From Achatina immaculata (Eukaryota; Mollusca; Gastropoda; Stylommatophora; Achatinidae): 64,000 nt of DNA. The notes under the pieces were generated by a model, which made no database searches, was not told the origin of the DNA, and was given only the letters and a program-made list of their open reading frames with translations. The stretch is from positions 32,118,084 to 32,182,083 of the forward strand of contig CM019719.1 in assembly GCA_009760885.1 (NCBI GenBank). Reading direction: 5' to 3'. Shown here one piece after another: positions 12,201 through 21,212 of the stretch; position 1 is the first letter of the stretch, and every line of letters begins with the position of its first letter. Both the position numbers and the translations under genes were made by a program.

Positions 12201-15200
12201 TGTTTCATATTTAATGAGACCTTCATGTGTTTTCAAAGCTGCGTACTTAGAGAGATCTTCATATCTTTCTGAATGTTGTGTGCAAAGCATTTTGTAACTG
12301 GGCTTTTTCCATTCCATTATATATCAAATCTGTACTCATCTTATTTCTTTTTGCCAAGAGATATCCTTAATCTTTCCTCTGTCACTAAGTCAGCAATGTG
12401 AAGTGTGTAGTTTTATTTATGGACTTGAAAAAAAACCTTCAGAAAGAAATGACTATTGACCCATCCAGTATCAGGAGCGCTAAGAAAAAGTTGATGGTGA
12501 AGTAAAGAATGCAGCATATTTTGTAATAGTGTATGGTTGGTTTTTTTTTTAAGTTTGTTTTACAATATTAGAATTTGTTAACATTTACATTGTACGTTTT
12601 CTAGTGTGCAGTGACCTGATTTAAGAAATAATCACATTGTCTACATTGTGATTATCCCACAAGGTGATTCAAAGATTTTCACAGTGCGAAGCCTTCATCA
12701 GTCACAGAAATGACCCAGAGACACTTAGAAGCCATGAAAGAGGACAGTTGTCATTTGTGAATAACTCTATGAAAACTTAGTAGAACCAAGTCTCACTTCT
12801 CTCTTGACCCCAGAAGGAAAAAGGGGGTTATGGCAGATCCAGGAACGTCGGGGAGATGATTCTTTCGGGTGGAGCTTTAAAGTGCAAGAAAGAAAAAAAA
12901 TGAAGCTGGAAATTGAAAAAAGGACCTAAGACCAGGTCAGATGGAGAGTTTTTTGTCTCTGCTTTATGTGGCTCTGATACCGACATGAACTGATGATTGT
13001 TAGTGAATGTTAAACAGCTTCTATGATTGTTCATGTTGCAGAGTTTCAGATTTTGCTCATGTCACAATTTGTGTCTGCGGTGGCTGAAATGTAGTTCTGA
13101 ATTTGTTATTTCAGTGGCCACCAAATCGAAAACCAGAGCCAATGTTTTCTTGTTCCACTGGGGATGAAGCTGTTGATCAGGTTGGTAGAGACTAGTGTGT
13201 ATTTTTTTGTGTATTTGTCTATTATGTTGTTTGTTTTTTTTATATGTGGTCCTTGACAAAGCCTTTTGCTGAAATATTTGATTGTTGTATGTACTTTGCT
13301 TATGCCTGCTCATCTTGTTTTCTGCCACTCTTGCTTCTGCTGTTTTCCTCACTGTTTCTGTCTTCTTTTGTTGTTGTTGTTGCTGTTGTAAAACTGAACC
13401 ATACACCTCTGTCTGCCTTTAATACTAGCACCAGTTTTACCACAGTTGTCATTTTTTTTTAAATCTCATGTTTTGACTCAATGGTGTCTTTAATTGGTAT
13501 CTAGTATTCTAAAGCAGGCAAGCAGACCTTCCTCCGAATCTAAGACTAAAGTGGGTTCAGATTTACAGCCACACACACCTCCTGCTGAAGATGATTTTCA
13601 GTTGTTTTTTTTTTTGTTTCTTCTACCTTTTATCTGTTTGGTGAAGTATCATTTGTAAATTAATTACAAAGAAGATTCTTGACAATTACACCTGTGTAAT
13701 TTCATCTGACGCAAAGATAAAATACACAGATGCCGACTGTCTTCTTGTACTCTACAGTTACGCAAGATCCTGTTCAGCTTGTTTGAAGAATCTCCAAAAA
13801 TTCGCAGTAGCTCGTTCCGTTCTCGGGCTAAAGAAGCAGGAATTGATCTGTCAGAAGCAGAAACTAGGAAGTTCTTAAAGGTAACTAACTGTTCTCATAA
13901 TGTATGTAAACGTAAATGATTGCAGTTAAAGTTTTGTTCTCTCCCCCTTCCTTTTGCATGATCATGTGTGGTCATAGACTGAGTCACTGAGTGCTTAAAG
14001 TGTGCAGTTTAGATCCTAAGTTCAGACCCCACCAAGTGCCTGGGATTTTTTTTTTCTTTCTTTTTTTTTCATTTAGAGGTGTTTTGCAGTCTCCTGCTCA
14101 GAAAAATAAGATACATTTCTAGCTTCATTAAATGCAGAAATTATGAATTCCAATTCCTTGCCTCATTAAATGCAGAAATTATGAATTCCAATTCCTTGCC
14201 TCATTAAATGCAGATATTATGAATTCCAATTCCTTGCCTCATTAAATGCAGATATTATGAATTCCAATTCCTTGCCTCATTAAATGCAGAATACCTGACT
14301 GTCTTCAAGCAAGATATGTACAGTACACTTTAAACATGATTGTCTATGTAATGAGGGTGTAGTGATAGATATGCAGTTAAGACTTCTACACTTGTCTGAG
14401 TTCACTGTGAGCAAATGAAAGAAGTATGACCAGCATGATCACAATTTACAGCAGAGCTACTGTGGAGGGGATTTAATCTGAGATAGTGTTCAGTATAGCC
14501 ACAATTGCATGCCCATGTTAAGTATAGCCACAGTTGCATGCCCATGTTAAGTATAGCCACAGTTGCATGCCCAAGTTAAGTATAGCCACAGTTGCATGCT
14601 CGTCTTAAGTATAGCCATAATTGCATGCCCATGTTAAGTATAGCCACAGTTGCATGCTCATCTTAAGTATAGCCACAATTGCATGTCCATGTTAAGTATA
14701 GCCACAGTTGCATGCTCATCTTAAGTATAGCCACAATTGCATGCCCATGTTAAGTATAGCCACAGTTGCATGCCCATGTTAAGTATAGCCACAGTTGCAT
14801 GCCCAAGTTAAGTATAGCCACAATTGCATGCCCATGTTAAGTATAGCCACAGTTGCATGCCCATGTTAAGTATAGCCACAGTTGCATGCCCATGTTAAGT
14901 ATAGCCACAGTTGCATGCCCAAGTTAAGTATAGCCACAATTGCATGTCCATGTTAAGTATAGCCACAGTTGCATGCCCAGGTTAAGTATAGCCACAGTTG
15001 CATGCCCATGTTAAGTATAGCCACAGTTGCATGCCCATGTTAAGTATAGCCACAATTGCATGCCCATGTTATGTATAGCCACAGTTTCATGCCCAATTTA
15101 AGTAAGCCACAGTTGCATTACCAGTCATTTGCTTGTCCCTTGTGGAACATTGCCTCCCTGACAGCTCTCCTGTAGGCCTCTCAGTTGTAAGCAAGATGCC

Positions 15201-16601
15201 CTGCTGGTGATGCTTCCATATTGCATGACCATAAATAATTAGAAGACAAAATGTATCTTAACAGGGAGTGTAGTTTCCAAAAACATTTGCCTGCAACTCA
15301 TCAGAATGTCAAAGAAATTGTTTTACTGAATGAGGATGGAAGAAAAACATGAAAACCAAAGAAAGAGTCCAGAATGTTGGTTAATAGTTGAAAAACTTTT
15401 TGATTTGAGTGTAAATGAGGAGAAAATGCAGGAAGAACGTCCAGTTGAAATGAAAGATTGAAATGAAAAAAAGTGGACATATATGTGGGGGATATGTTGG
15501 TGTAAAGTAACCTCTGAAACAAGAATAGATTAACTTTGGTTATGAAGAGATAAGAAGCATTGGTGAAACAGTACCTTTGAAGAGGCTGGAAGCGCTGGTG
15601 AGACAGTACCATTGAAGAGGCTGGAAGCGCTGGTGAGACAGTGCCATTAAGGAAAGAGAGAGATACCCTGTTGTGAGAAAGTGACCTAATCAGTCAGCAT
15701 AAATGTCTAATGGCAAGACAAGACAGGAGCTCAGGAGAAAATGGCAGAGATTTTTATGCACATCATGACAGTTTCCCATGTACTTTGCAGTAAATTAGAA
15801 AATGGCCACACAGTCTCCCATGATCAGCTGGCTCCCTGCAAGCAGTAGGAAGGTAAAGAAAACCTGACACTAAGGTCTTGGCATTCCCTGAATCTCCCAG
15901 TAAGAGAGAATTAACAACAAATCTGGATAATATCTTGAAGGGTATGGAGATAATTGTAATAGACAGTCTGGCCAGGAAAGCTTCAATGAAACAATTTCTT
16001 TCCTTCACACATAGAAGAAGACAGGGCATATGATGATGATGATGATGACTATGGTTGCAGGTACGTTTATTTGTCAGAGCTGGATATGCTGTAGAGACAG
16101 TGCCCAGCCTTAAGACTGCATACAGGATACACCACACCCAATAAGCACTTGCACAGAGTGGCCGCTGACCATGCACCATACTGCAGGCATTGCAACAGAC
16201 AAGAAGAAGAAACTGAACCACCAGCTGCTGGACTAAGTTCATTGGAAGATCTTCAGAAGAACCATCTACAGCCAGACTCCTCCATCACCAACATAGTCCG
16301 TGGAGATGAAGATGAGCTGAAAAGGGCCAGTACATTCCACTACCTGGCACAAGGATAAAAAGCATGAAAACTTGTACACCCAGGGATTGCAAAAGTCAAA
16401 GATTAAAGTTGGATTGACAAAGGAATCCCAGACATAGTTAAATATAACACTAGATGCATGTAAGAATGAGTGATACTTGCAATTATTTTCATAAACTAAG
16501 CTTTATTTCTTTCTTTTTTTTTCCCCTCCACTTTTTAGGATCACTGTGATGTAGTCTCAGCAACATGGTATCTAAAGAGAACTCTGCCATCCAAGTCTTG
16601 A
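112..16601 (+). CDS. POLR3E: RNA polymerase III subunit RPC5, 3' part of gene (8 exons)
   Basis: Exons: 112-214, 1416-1475, 4662-4765, 5712-5815, 11222-11730, 13115-13180, 13758-13880 and 16539-16601 (stop TGA 16599-16601). All introns are GT-AG and the phases chain without a break, giving about 376 residues. Recognisable RPC5 signatures in order: the segment ending RRVRDYA-MWKFTHNKYVVRKD, a KTGWEFLYDYDRDF block, a basic/serine-rich linker, then C-terminal winged-helix-like blocks with VPSAHVFSVGVSDKMVEDAV and the terminal ATWYLKRTL. From family knowledge, RPC5 pairs with RPC4 in the TFIIF-like subcomplex of Pol III in the nucleus and acts in initiation and termination on tRNA and 5S genes. 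The N-terminal half lies left of the window. The coding exons look intact; the introns are heavily loaded with transposons. Confident call. Confidence 0.93.
215..1415 (+). other. POLR3E intron, no recognised element
   Basis: Unique-looking AT-rich intron. Short open frames at 421-699 and 1161-1388 have no family resemblance and no splice-consistent context; I treat them as chance. Confidence 0.6.
1416..1475 (+). CDS. POLR3E: POLR3E exon
   Basis: Twenty codons (MWKFTHNK...SSIVQ) between a TTTCAG acceptor and a GTATAA donor, phase 0 at both ends. The MWKFT...VVRK block is characteristic of RPC5. Confidence 0.9.
1662..3579. mobile_element. Possible outer TTAA-flanked piggyBac-like element
   Basis: Begins TTAACCCTTTTGCTG (1662) and ends CAGCGAAAGGGTTAA (3579). 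The ends are an 11-12 bp terminal inverted repeat next to TTAA, the target duplication typical of the piggyBac superfamily. No transposase reading frame is visible inside, so it would be non-autonomous. It encloses the separate TTAA element at 1701-2406. Subterminal sequence beyond the first dozen bases is not clearly symmetrical, so the pairing of the two ends is inference. Confidence 0.45.
1701..2406 (+). mobile_element. TTAA-flanked piggyBac-like MITE, copy 1
   Basis: Starts TTAACTCTTTCCGCG and ends CGCACGGGAAGAGTTAA, giving inverted ends CTCTT(C/T)CC with TTAA duplications. Two further copies occur in the window (8216-8888 inverted, 46876-47213 truncated) and share long internal stretches such as ATGTAGATAGGGGTATGG. 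Near the left end two 14-mers, GTCGAATTTTCGAC (1722-1735) and its exact reverse complement GTCGAAAATTCGAC (1765-1778), are separated by 29 bases. No coding capacity. Confidence 0.75.
3580..4661 (+). other. POLR3E intron, nothing recognised except a poly-C run
   Basis: AT-rich intron sequence. A homopolymer run of about 20 C lies at 4391-4410. The 4242-4433 minus-strand frame is an artefact of that run. Confidence 0.6.
4662..4765 (+). CDS. POLR3E: POLR3E exon
   Basis: Encodes LPSDDVKEIL...KTGWEFLYDYDRDFCE. Donor GTATGC at 4766. Ends two bases into an Arg codon completed by the next exon. Reading past the donor stays open for a while, but homology stops here. Confidence 0.9.
4766..5711 (+). 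other. POLR3E intron, no clear element
   Basis: Contains a short sequence starting TTAACTCTTCGCACCCA at 5296, resembling one end of the TTAA elements, but with no convincing partner end. AT-rich GATATTTTTGTGTGA-like repetition lies around 5590-5690. Confidence 0.5.
5712..5815 (+). CDS. POLR3E: POLR3E exon
   Basis: Encodes HPEIVQRQRNKWALTFH and ends with the first base of a Glu codon. Donor GTAAAA at 5816. The HP(E/D)-VQRQ block matches RPC5 directly after the GWEF segment. Confidence 0.88.
6322..6491. mobile_element. Foldback MITE with Tc1/mariner-type ends
   Basis: A 170-bp element whose two halves are inverted repeats: TATCGATTCCGGTATCGTAG on the left is mirrored by the complement of CTACGATACCAGAATCGATA on the right. 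The ends read CAGTGCGTTCGGAAAATAAC and, on the opposite strand, CAGGGTGTTCCATAAGTAAC. TA dinucleotides flank both sides (6320-6321, 6492-6493), as expected for Tc1/mariner insertion. No coding capacity. Confidence 0.8.
6797..7064. repeat. Tandem repeat, unit about 76-82 bp, 3.5 copies
   Basis: Units begin ATGATGTAGCAGTTCCTGTA at 6797, 6873 and 6955, with a partial fourth from about 7020. Each contains TATTATATATGATAG and ACCACCAGTTTCT. Confidence 0.85.
7841..10038 (+). pseudogene. Tigger/pogo (JRK-family) transposase pseudogene
   Basis: From ATG 7841 the frame gives KRDILKQVDEKIMRKEIADKF and DISSVSKLVLKNQ, the Psq/CENP-B-type helix-turn-helix, then stops at about 8000. After the nested MITE, catalytic DDE_1 blocks appear in shifted frames: SPDDIFNINETGVFYKLLP (about 8994-9050), SGTEKTPLLVIRKS, LLFVDNCLVHT (about 9319-9351) and TTDVMQPCDQGVI (about 9397-9435). 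The C-terminal part is open at 9475-10038. The three acidic motifs fit the pogo DD(x)D triad. Several stops, frameshifts and the MITE make it inactive. From family knowledge it would cut and paste DNA at TA sites. Confidence 0.82.
8216..8888 (-). mobile_element. TTAA-flanked piggyBac-like MITE, copy 2, nested in Tigger
   Basis: Left TTAACTCTTCCCGTGC, right GCACGGGAAGAGTTAA, flanked by the TTAA duplication. Inverted relative to copy 1 (1701-2406), with which it shares internal blocks such as GGTCTAGATCTGC and CTCGTATTGTGA. It interrupts the Tigger transposase frame between the HTH and catalytic parts. Paired 14-mers GTCGCTATACTGAC (8812-8825) and GTCAGTACAGCGAC (8854-8867) occupy the place of the GTCGAA...TTCGAC pair of copy 1. 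Confidence 0.83.
10040..10545 (+). repeat. Unclassified insertion-like stretch within Tigger
   Basis: More GC-rich than its surroundings, with no Tigger similarity. It ends in a GAAGAAGAAAA tail near 10502-10514, like the (GAA)n tails of LINE 3' ends at 36.65 and 38.46 kb. It may be a LINE 3' UTR. No frame is recognised. Confidence 0.35.
10549..10804 (+). mobile_element. tRNA-derived SINE, copy 1
   Basis: Head CGGTTTACTAATCAGATGG followed by a box-B-like GGGTTCAGTCCC. Then a body containing GGATACCAGAGAAATCTGAG and TAAAGCGGCCAGGCGTG, and a tail TTTTACTTTTACC. Copy 2 at 17401-17654 matches over the full length in the opposite orientation. Pol III box-B resemblance supports a tRNA-derived promoter. 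Transposed by a partner LINE in trans (family knowledge). Confidence 0.75.
10860..10940. repeat. Short imperfect tandem repeat
   Basis: Four to five copies of TATTTTGTGATTA(G/A)TACA-like units of about 18-20 bp. Confidence 0.6.
11222..11730 (+). CDS. POLR3E: POLR3E large exon
   Basis: A 509-bp exon of about 170 residues. The first part is a low-complexity basic/serine linker (RTRRLSSRSPRKRT). After that comes the conserved C-terminal domain start (MTELEKFVKEALAES, VPSAHVFSVGVSDKM). It begins after ACACCAG and ends before GTGGGT, phase 0. Confidence 0.92.
11731..13114 (+). other. POLR3E intron with a possible hairpin relic
   Basis: No transposon recognised with certainty. On the minus strand at 12675-12703 lies CTGATGAAGGCTTCGCAC, resembling the terminal hairpins listed under the Penelope-like relics. 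A short GA run lies at about 12093-12112. Confidence 0.4.
13115..13180 (+). CDS. POLR3E: POLR3E exon
   Basis: Twenty-two codons (WPPNRKPEPMFSCSTGDEAVDQ), phase 0 on both sides, between TTTCAG and GTTGGT. Confidence 0.83.
13251..13280 (+). repeat. Hammerhead-like terminal hairpin relic
   Basis: CCTTGACAAAGCC-TTTT-GCTGAAATATTTG. The stem AGC/GCT is followed by GAAA, the same layout as at 57076-57107 and 30491-30521. Probably a degraded Penelope-like element terminus; flanks are not further recognisable. Confidence 0.4.
13758..13880 (+). CDS. POLR3E: POLR3E exon
   Basis: Forty-one codons (LRKILFSLFEESPKIRSSSF...ETRKFLK), matching the penultimate helical block of RPC5. Acceptor CTACAG, donor GTAACT. 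Confidence 0.92.
14123..14291. repeat. Minisatellite, 38-bp unit, about 4.5 copies
   Basis: Units contain CTCATTAAATGCAGA(A/T)ATTA and GAATTCCAATTCCTTGC, nearly identical between copies. Confidence 0.9.
14493..15118. repeat. Minisatellite, 29-bp unit, about 21 copies
   Basis: Each unit carries GTATAGCCACAGTTGCATGC then CCATGTTAA. The palindrome GCATGC recurs in nearly every unit. Variants (AATT for AGTT, CTCATCTTAA for CCCATGTTAA) are interspersed, suggesting unequal exchange of higher-order blocks. It lies in the last POLR3E intron. Confidence 0.93.
15119..15214 (-). mobile_element. LINE 3'-end fragment (family A)
   Basis: Minus-strand similarity to the terminal part of the LINE copies at 27545-27709, 28599-29503 and 42150-42845 (blocks such as TGCCTCCCTGACAGC and CTGTAGGCCTCTC). 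It starts exactly where the 29-bp minisatellite ends. Confidence 0.7.
15540..15650. repeat. Short duplication, unit about 47 bp
   Basis: Two to three adjacent copies of a segment containing GAAGAGGCTGGAAGCGCTGG and TGAGACAGT. Confidence 0.7.
16080..16370 (+). pseudogene. LINE C-terminal (zinc-knuckle) relic, tentative
   Basis: An open frame at 16149-16358 contains DHAPYCRHCNRQEEE, resembling the CxxC start of the C-terminal zinc knuckle found after the RT/RNase H in many non-LTR elements. The frame is short and the remaining Cys/His ligands are not clear. It lies just upstream of the last POLR3E exon. Confidence 0.35.
16539..16601 (+). CDS. POLR3E: POLR3E terminal exon
   Basis: Encodes DHCDVVSATWYLKRTLPSKS then TGA. 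The W-Y-L-K motif near the C-terminus is the conserved end of RPC5. The acceptor follows a long pyrimidine tract (TTTTTTTCCCCTCCAC...TTTTTAG). Confidence 0.92.
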   Translation, partial: DHCDVVSATWYLKRTLPSKS

Positions 16602-17390
16602 TGGTAGTTGTGATAAATATAAACCCTTTATTACAATCTCTGGTGGCTTTTGCCATGTTTTATGTTTATGGAATGAATTTATATTTAATGGTGGTTTGTT
16701 TTTTTGTTTTTTTTTTTTGTACAACGAAGGAGCGAGATCAATGAGTGAGGTTTACATAATGTGCTGTTTTGACTGAGAAGAACAGATTTACTTGGAATAT
16801 GAAACACATTTTGAAAATTACCATAAAATATGTACAACAGCGCTGGCCTCAGAGAAAGGAAGGTATTTGAATATTATGATAATACAGTATTTCTGACTTT
16901 TATTAACAGAGGCACAAATTCTTTTTTCCGTGAAGGGAAATTTAACTAAAAAAAAAAAAAAAGAGGCAAAATTTAAAAAAAAACAGAAAAGAAGAGTGAA
17001 CCATTAATTTCTACTTCGTTGTCTGCTCAGGCATTGACACCGATCTCTCACAAATATGGCAGTTTGTCTCAGGTTTTCAGCTTTACCTTAGAGCTTCTCT
17101 TGTAGAGGGTTGGGGTTCAGCCAGGTCCTTTGCCTGAGCAGATTGGTAGCAAGCAACTCTGGGGGATAACCATTAGTTTGATTTAGTGAAATCAAAAGTG
17201 CAGCCAACTCTGAACAAAGGCTTTAAAGAGAAATTTTGAAATTTATTACATGAATTTATAAGATGACACAAATTATATGTTGTTATCAAGAAGTCTGTAT
17301 TTTGTCATTTTTTTTTTCTTGCTGAAGCAGAGTATTCAGAATTTAAAGTTCATTAAAATCTTATGTCAGTTCTCTTTAGTTCCTTTGTGG
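16602..17390 (+). other. POLR3E 3' UTR / downstream sequence
   Basis: Follows the POLR3E stop. No canonical AATAAA close by, so the transcript end cannot be placed. A 12-bp inverted repeat TCTGCTCAGGCA / TGCCTGAGCAGA occurs at about 17022-17033 and 17132-17143. Confidence 0.4.
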
Positions 17391-17400
17391 AGACATATAA

Positions 17401-17654
17401 GGTAAAAGGTAAAATTCCCTTTTCCGTGCCATTAAGGCATATTGGGGAATACGGTGTTAGGCCCGTATTTTCCATGACCTTCGCCACATGTGATATGGTC
17501 AGTATCACGCCTGGCCGCTTTACCTTCCCAGATTTCTCTGATACCCATTTTTAGAGGCTGGGTCAACCCCGGGGCCTTTTTTGGTGTGCACCAGAAAAAA
17601 TCCCACTGCTGGGACTGAATCCGGTACCAGCTGATTAGTAAACCAAGCGAGTGA
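17401..17654 (-). mobile_element. tRNA-derived SINE, copy 2, with target duplication
   Basis: A 254-bp minus-strand copy of the SINE at 10549-10804. It is bounded by a perfect 10-bp duplication AGACATATAA (17391-17400 and 17655-17664). Head TGGTTTACTAATCAGCTGG, box-B-like GGATTCAGTCCC, tail TTTTACCTTTTACC on the minus strand. Confidence 0.88.
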
Positions 17655-18495
17655 AGACATATAAATGTGCATAATAGCTTCCACTACAGCAGAAATGTGT
17701 GGCAAAGCACACAGGGTGTAGCTTTTTTCCTTCAGCGTTGTAATTCTCATCAGCAGTCTTGTCCAACAGTCTGTACTTTTGTGCAAGATTTAAACTGCGC
17801 TCGTTAACAAGCCAGATTTAATGTGCCAGCTGGAAATCAGCTCTGAGAGTTGAAATCTGATACTGGTTGTCTGTGAACACACAGTGTTGAGAGGGGTTTT
17901 TTGTTGTGTCTTGTATCTTGTCTTCTGTTCCCCCCCCCCCCCCCGAACTGCGGGCTGGCATTCTTTGCAGCTGATGCTGTGAAGGGGCTTTTTATTATAG
18001 CAACAGTAAGTTGTTGTTTTTTTTTTAAATTGTCCCTTTTCTTTGTACATCTTTTCCCAGTGCTTCTCTTTCATTCACTGTGTTCCTTTCATGCTAGCTT
18101 TTTTTTTTCCCTGTTACATTAACCCTGCACATGACTTTCTTGTTTACAGTTGTCATGTGTGTCTTTATGTCTGCTCTTACCCCTACATATGTGTTGTTGT
18201 GGTACAACAGGCAGGAAATCTTGGCAGGGATTGATTTCTTCATTGTGATTGAGTGTTTGTTGGGAAGTCTTCTTACACAATCTCCAAAGATATAATGATT
18301 GTCTCTGTAACACATTTCCTACATGGTATGATGCCAAGTTCTTCATCACTAGATCAGCTGTTGATAGCTGCTAGGTTTCTCTGTGTAAGATTATGAGAGA
18401 AACCCTCGTAACATTAAATTACGTTATGGGACAGTAAAGCCACTGAAAATTTACTGTACCCCCCCCCCCCCAGCTTGGCATCAGAATAAAAACTT

Positions 18496-18730
18496 TCACA
18501 TAGTATTCTGTATAACCTGTCCAGACCCTCACATAGTATTCTGTATAACCTGTCCAGACCCTCACATAGTATTCTGTATAACCTGTCCAGACCCTCACAT
18601 AGTATTCTGTATAACCTGTCCAGACCTTCACATAGTATTCTGTATAACCTGTCCAGACCCTCACATAGTATTCTGTATAACCTGTCCAGACCTTCACATA
18701 GTATTCTATATAACCCGTGCAGACCCTTAC
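18496..18730. repeat. Minisatellite, 33-bp unit, 7 copies
   Basis: Units contain CACATAGTATTCTGTATAAC and CTGTCCAGACC(C/T)T. Because 33 is a multiple of three, a spurious 120-residue minus-strand frame runs through it. A C-run lies just upstream at 18461-18471. Confidence 0.93.
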
Positions 18731-18794
18731 ATGACCCTTCACTAACCCCCAGGGGTCAGCAGACTGTAGGTTAGAAACCATTAACCTCGTAGGC

Positions 18795-18930
18795 TGCCCT
18801 CATTTTATACCAGATAGTCAAATTTACACTAGATGACATCTTCATGTTATACCCAGTGGTAAAGTTTGCAGTAGATGACATGTCTTCATTTTATACCCAG
18901 TGGTCAAGTTTGCAGTAGATGACATGGGGT
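18795..18930. repeat. Short tandem duplication, unit about 53 bp
   Basis: Two to three copies of a segment with TTTTATACCCAGTGGT and AAGTTTGCAGTAGATGACAT. Confidence 0.75.
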
Positions 18931-20947
18931 GAATGCAGCTCTCTATGGGACTGGTATTTTATTTCTTCTTGATTTCTAGAAAGCACCAGACATGAGTTTA
19001 TGCAGCCCAAGTGGTGCAGATCTTGAAGCTCAGGCATTGATTTGGGTGGGGAAGTAGGTGGAGGCAGCAGTCCCGGCGTGGACCTGGTTTTACAGCAGAC
19101 TGCACCACTGCAGGAACCACATCAGGCCCTGTTTTAATATCATGACTAGAAATTCACAGCAGTCTATTACTAGCTCAACAAAGCAGGAAGGCAGGGTCTT
19201 GGTCAGCTGGTATCTTCCATGAAAACTGCATCATCCAGCTGCCACGGTTTGTCTGTGTGACGGACTCCACTCACATGACCTGACTCTTCAGAAGAAGGCA
19301 AAACGTTTTCTCACACTGTCTTCATGGTCCAGCCTTTTAAAAGGCCATGTTGAAATTAACCAAAGGCTCCTTTGTTTTAGTTCCAGGTTTCTTGTTTCAG
19401 TCAGAATCATGATTTGTTATTTGAACAAATGTAGATTATTGTTATTTTATCATGCCTCAGTTCAGCATAAGATTAGCATTTCTTGTAATTGTCTTCATGT
19501 GTTTAAAAATTAATGCACTCTGTGAGTGGCTTTTCATTCCTGTTTTAATCACAGGCCAAAATGAAATTCCATCCAGGACTGACATACATTTCCAAGAACA
19601 TGTCGACCAGTCTTATCTTAATTCATATTTTTCTTGCTGAGTTTCCGTGAGTTTATCCACTTTCATGCTTTGTCGTTTCCTTCTGTCTGGTAATGGAATG
19701 TGTGGATCTTGTGTGGCTTTGTACAGAATGTTACTTTAAGCAATGCGTTTCTGTTGAAGGTGGTTTCTGTGTTGGAAATTATATTTTGTTCCATTGATTT
19801 ATTTTAAGCTTTTAATATGTTCCTGGCAAATATTTCACCAAAATTTTCTACCCTTCAAAATGTCCTGTTCACACATATGAGCCTACAAGTGCAGATAAAA
19901 AATGCATCATATTCTTTACAGAGAATCTTTCCTGTAAAAAAATGAAAGCCACTGTTAATTCTTTTTTAAAAAAATTTTAAATTTTCCTTGGGGAAATTAA
20001 GACCTGGATGTACTTAAAGAACATAGAGGTTTGTGATTGGTAATCAGTATTTATGGAAGCAAGACATAGATAGATGTTGCACTGTATGATGGAATTAATT
20101 AATAGGCATTTTTAAAAAATCCAGAATGTACCTTTCATTGGATTTTTATGTAGGATGGGTTGTGTTTTTGTTTTTTTGTTTGTTTTGTTTTGTTCATGGG
20201 ATGCTTCTTTCATTTCACTTTTGTTGACTTTTCCTTACCAGCATGGTCATGACTCAAACTGGAGAGGAAGGAGGTTGACTTGAGTTAAGGTTGTGAGAAA
20301 ATATTATGGAAAATGTAAGGGAAAAAAAAAGTTCACACAATTTTAGGGAGATGTTAATAATGTTTTTTTTTAAACTGAAGTGTTAAACTAACAACAACCG
20401 CTATTCACTATTTTTGTTTAATTTCGATGTTTAAAATTTCTTCTTTTTTTTTTTCACGGGTCATAGGTCAAGTACCATTGCTGGTTTAGGGCTGAGATTG
20501 AAAAAGAAAGTTGAGAGCTATCCTGCATGTGTGGTGGGGGAGGAGTCAGTTTAGAATCATTGTCTGGTGGAAACATTAACTTTACACTGCTTGTGTGTAT
20601 GAAAAGATTTCAGTAATATACTAACACCAGAGGCCATGTGGAGTTCTGTGACAAGAGAGAAAGTGTGGGGGTGAAGTTTATACCAACCACTTCAGCTCAA
20701 GATGAGTCCTTGAAAAAAAAATGTTATCTCTAAAACTATACTTCACTGGTGTGTCACATCTGTATATTGCAATAGGATTATTCTTTTTGCTATACACTTC
20801 ACTTGCTACACTGTTGTTTACAGAACACATATAGTCACGGTTGTTAGCACAGACAGTATAAAACAGCACCACAATCATAGCATTGCTATATGTGGGTCCA
20901 TTTGCCATGAAATTTTGTAACATTGGTCATACAGTGTGTGGTTGTCA
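18931..20947. other. Intergenic, nothing recognised
   Basis: Read on both strands. Homopolymer T/A runs and short frames only; no conserved protein block or repeat family seen in the rest of the window. Confidence 0.5.
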
Positions 20948-21212
20948 TTTTAGTCCATGTCTGTGTTTTAACAAAATTTAGTCCATGTCTGTTTTAACAA
21001 AATTTAGTCCATGTCTGTGTTTTAACAAAATTTAGTCCATGTCTGTGTTTTAACAAAATTTAGTCCATGTCTGTGTTTTAACAAAATTTAGTCCATGTCT
21101 GTGTTTTAACAAAATTTAGTCCATGTCTGTGTTTTAACAAAATTTAGTCCATGTCCGTGTTTTAACAAAATTTAGTCCATGTCTGTGTTTTAACAAAATT
21201 TAGTTCATGTCT
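20948..21212. repeat. Minisatellite, 28-bp unit, about 9.4 copies
   Basis: Near-identical units containing TTTAGTCCATGTCTGTG and TTTTAACAAAA. One more diverged unit lies at 21812-21843, on the far side of the LINE fragment at 21213-21811. Confidence 0.93.

Noticed and set aside
14493..15118. Possible centromeric or telomeric satellite
   Set aside because: Only about 21 copies within one intron; no evidence of large arrays in the window.
15763..16242. 159-residue minus-strand frame
   Set aside because: No recognised domain; histidine run from a GAT repeat; overlaps a better plus-strand LINE remnant.
18419..18781. 120-residue minus-strand frame of repeating TGYTEYYV(R/K)VW
   Set aside because: It is the translation of a 33-bp minisatellite; the unit being a multiple of three keeps it open. 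No start, splice or family support.
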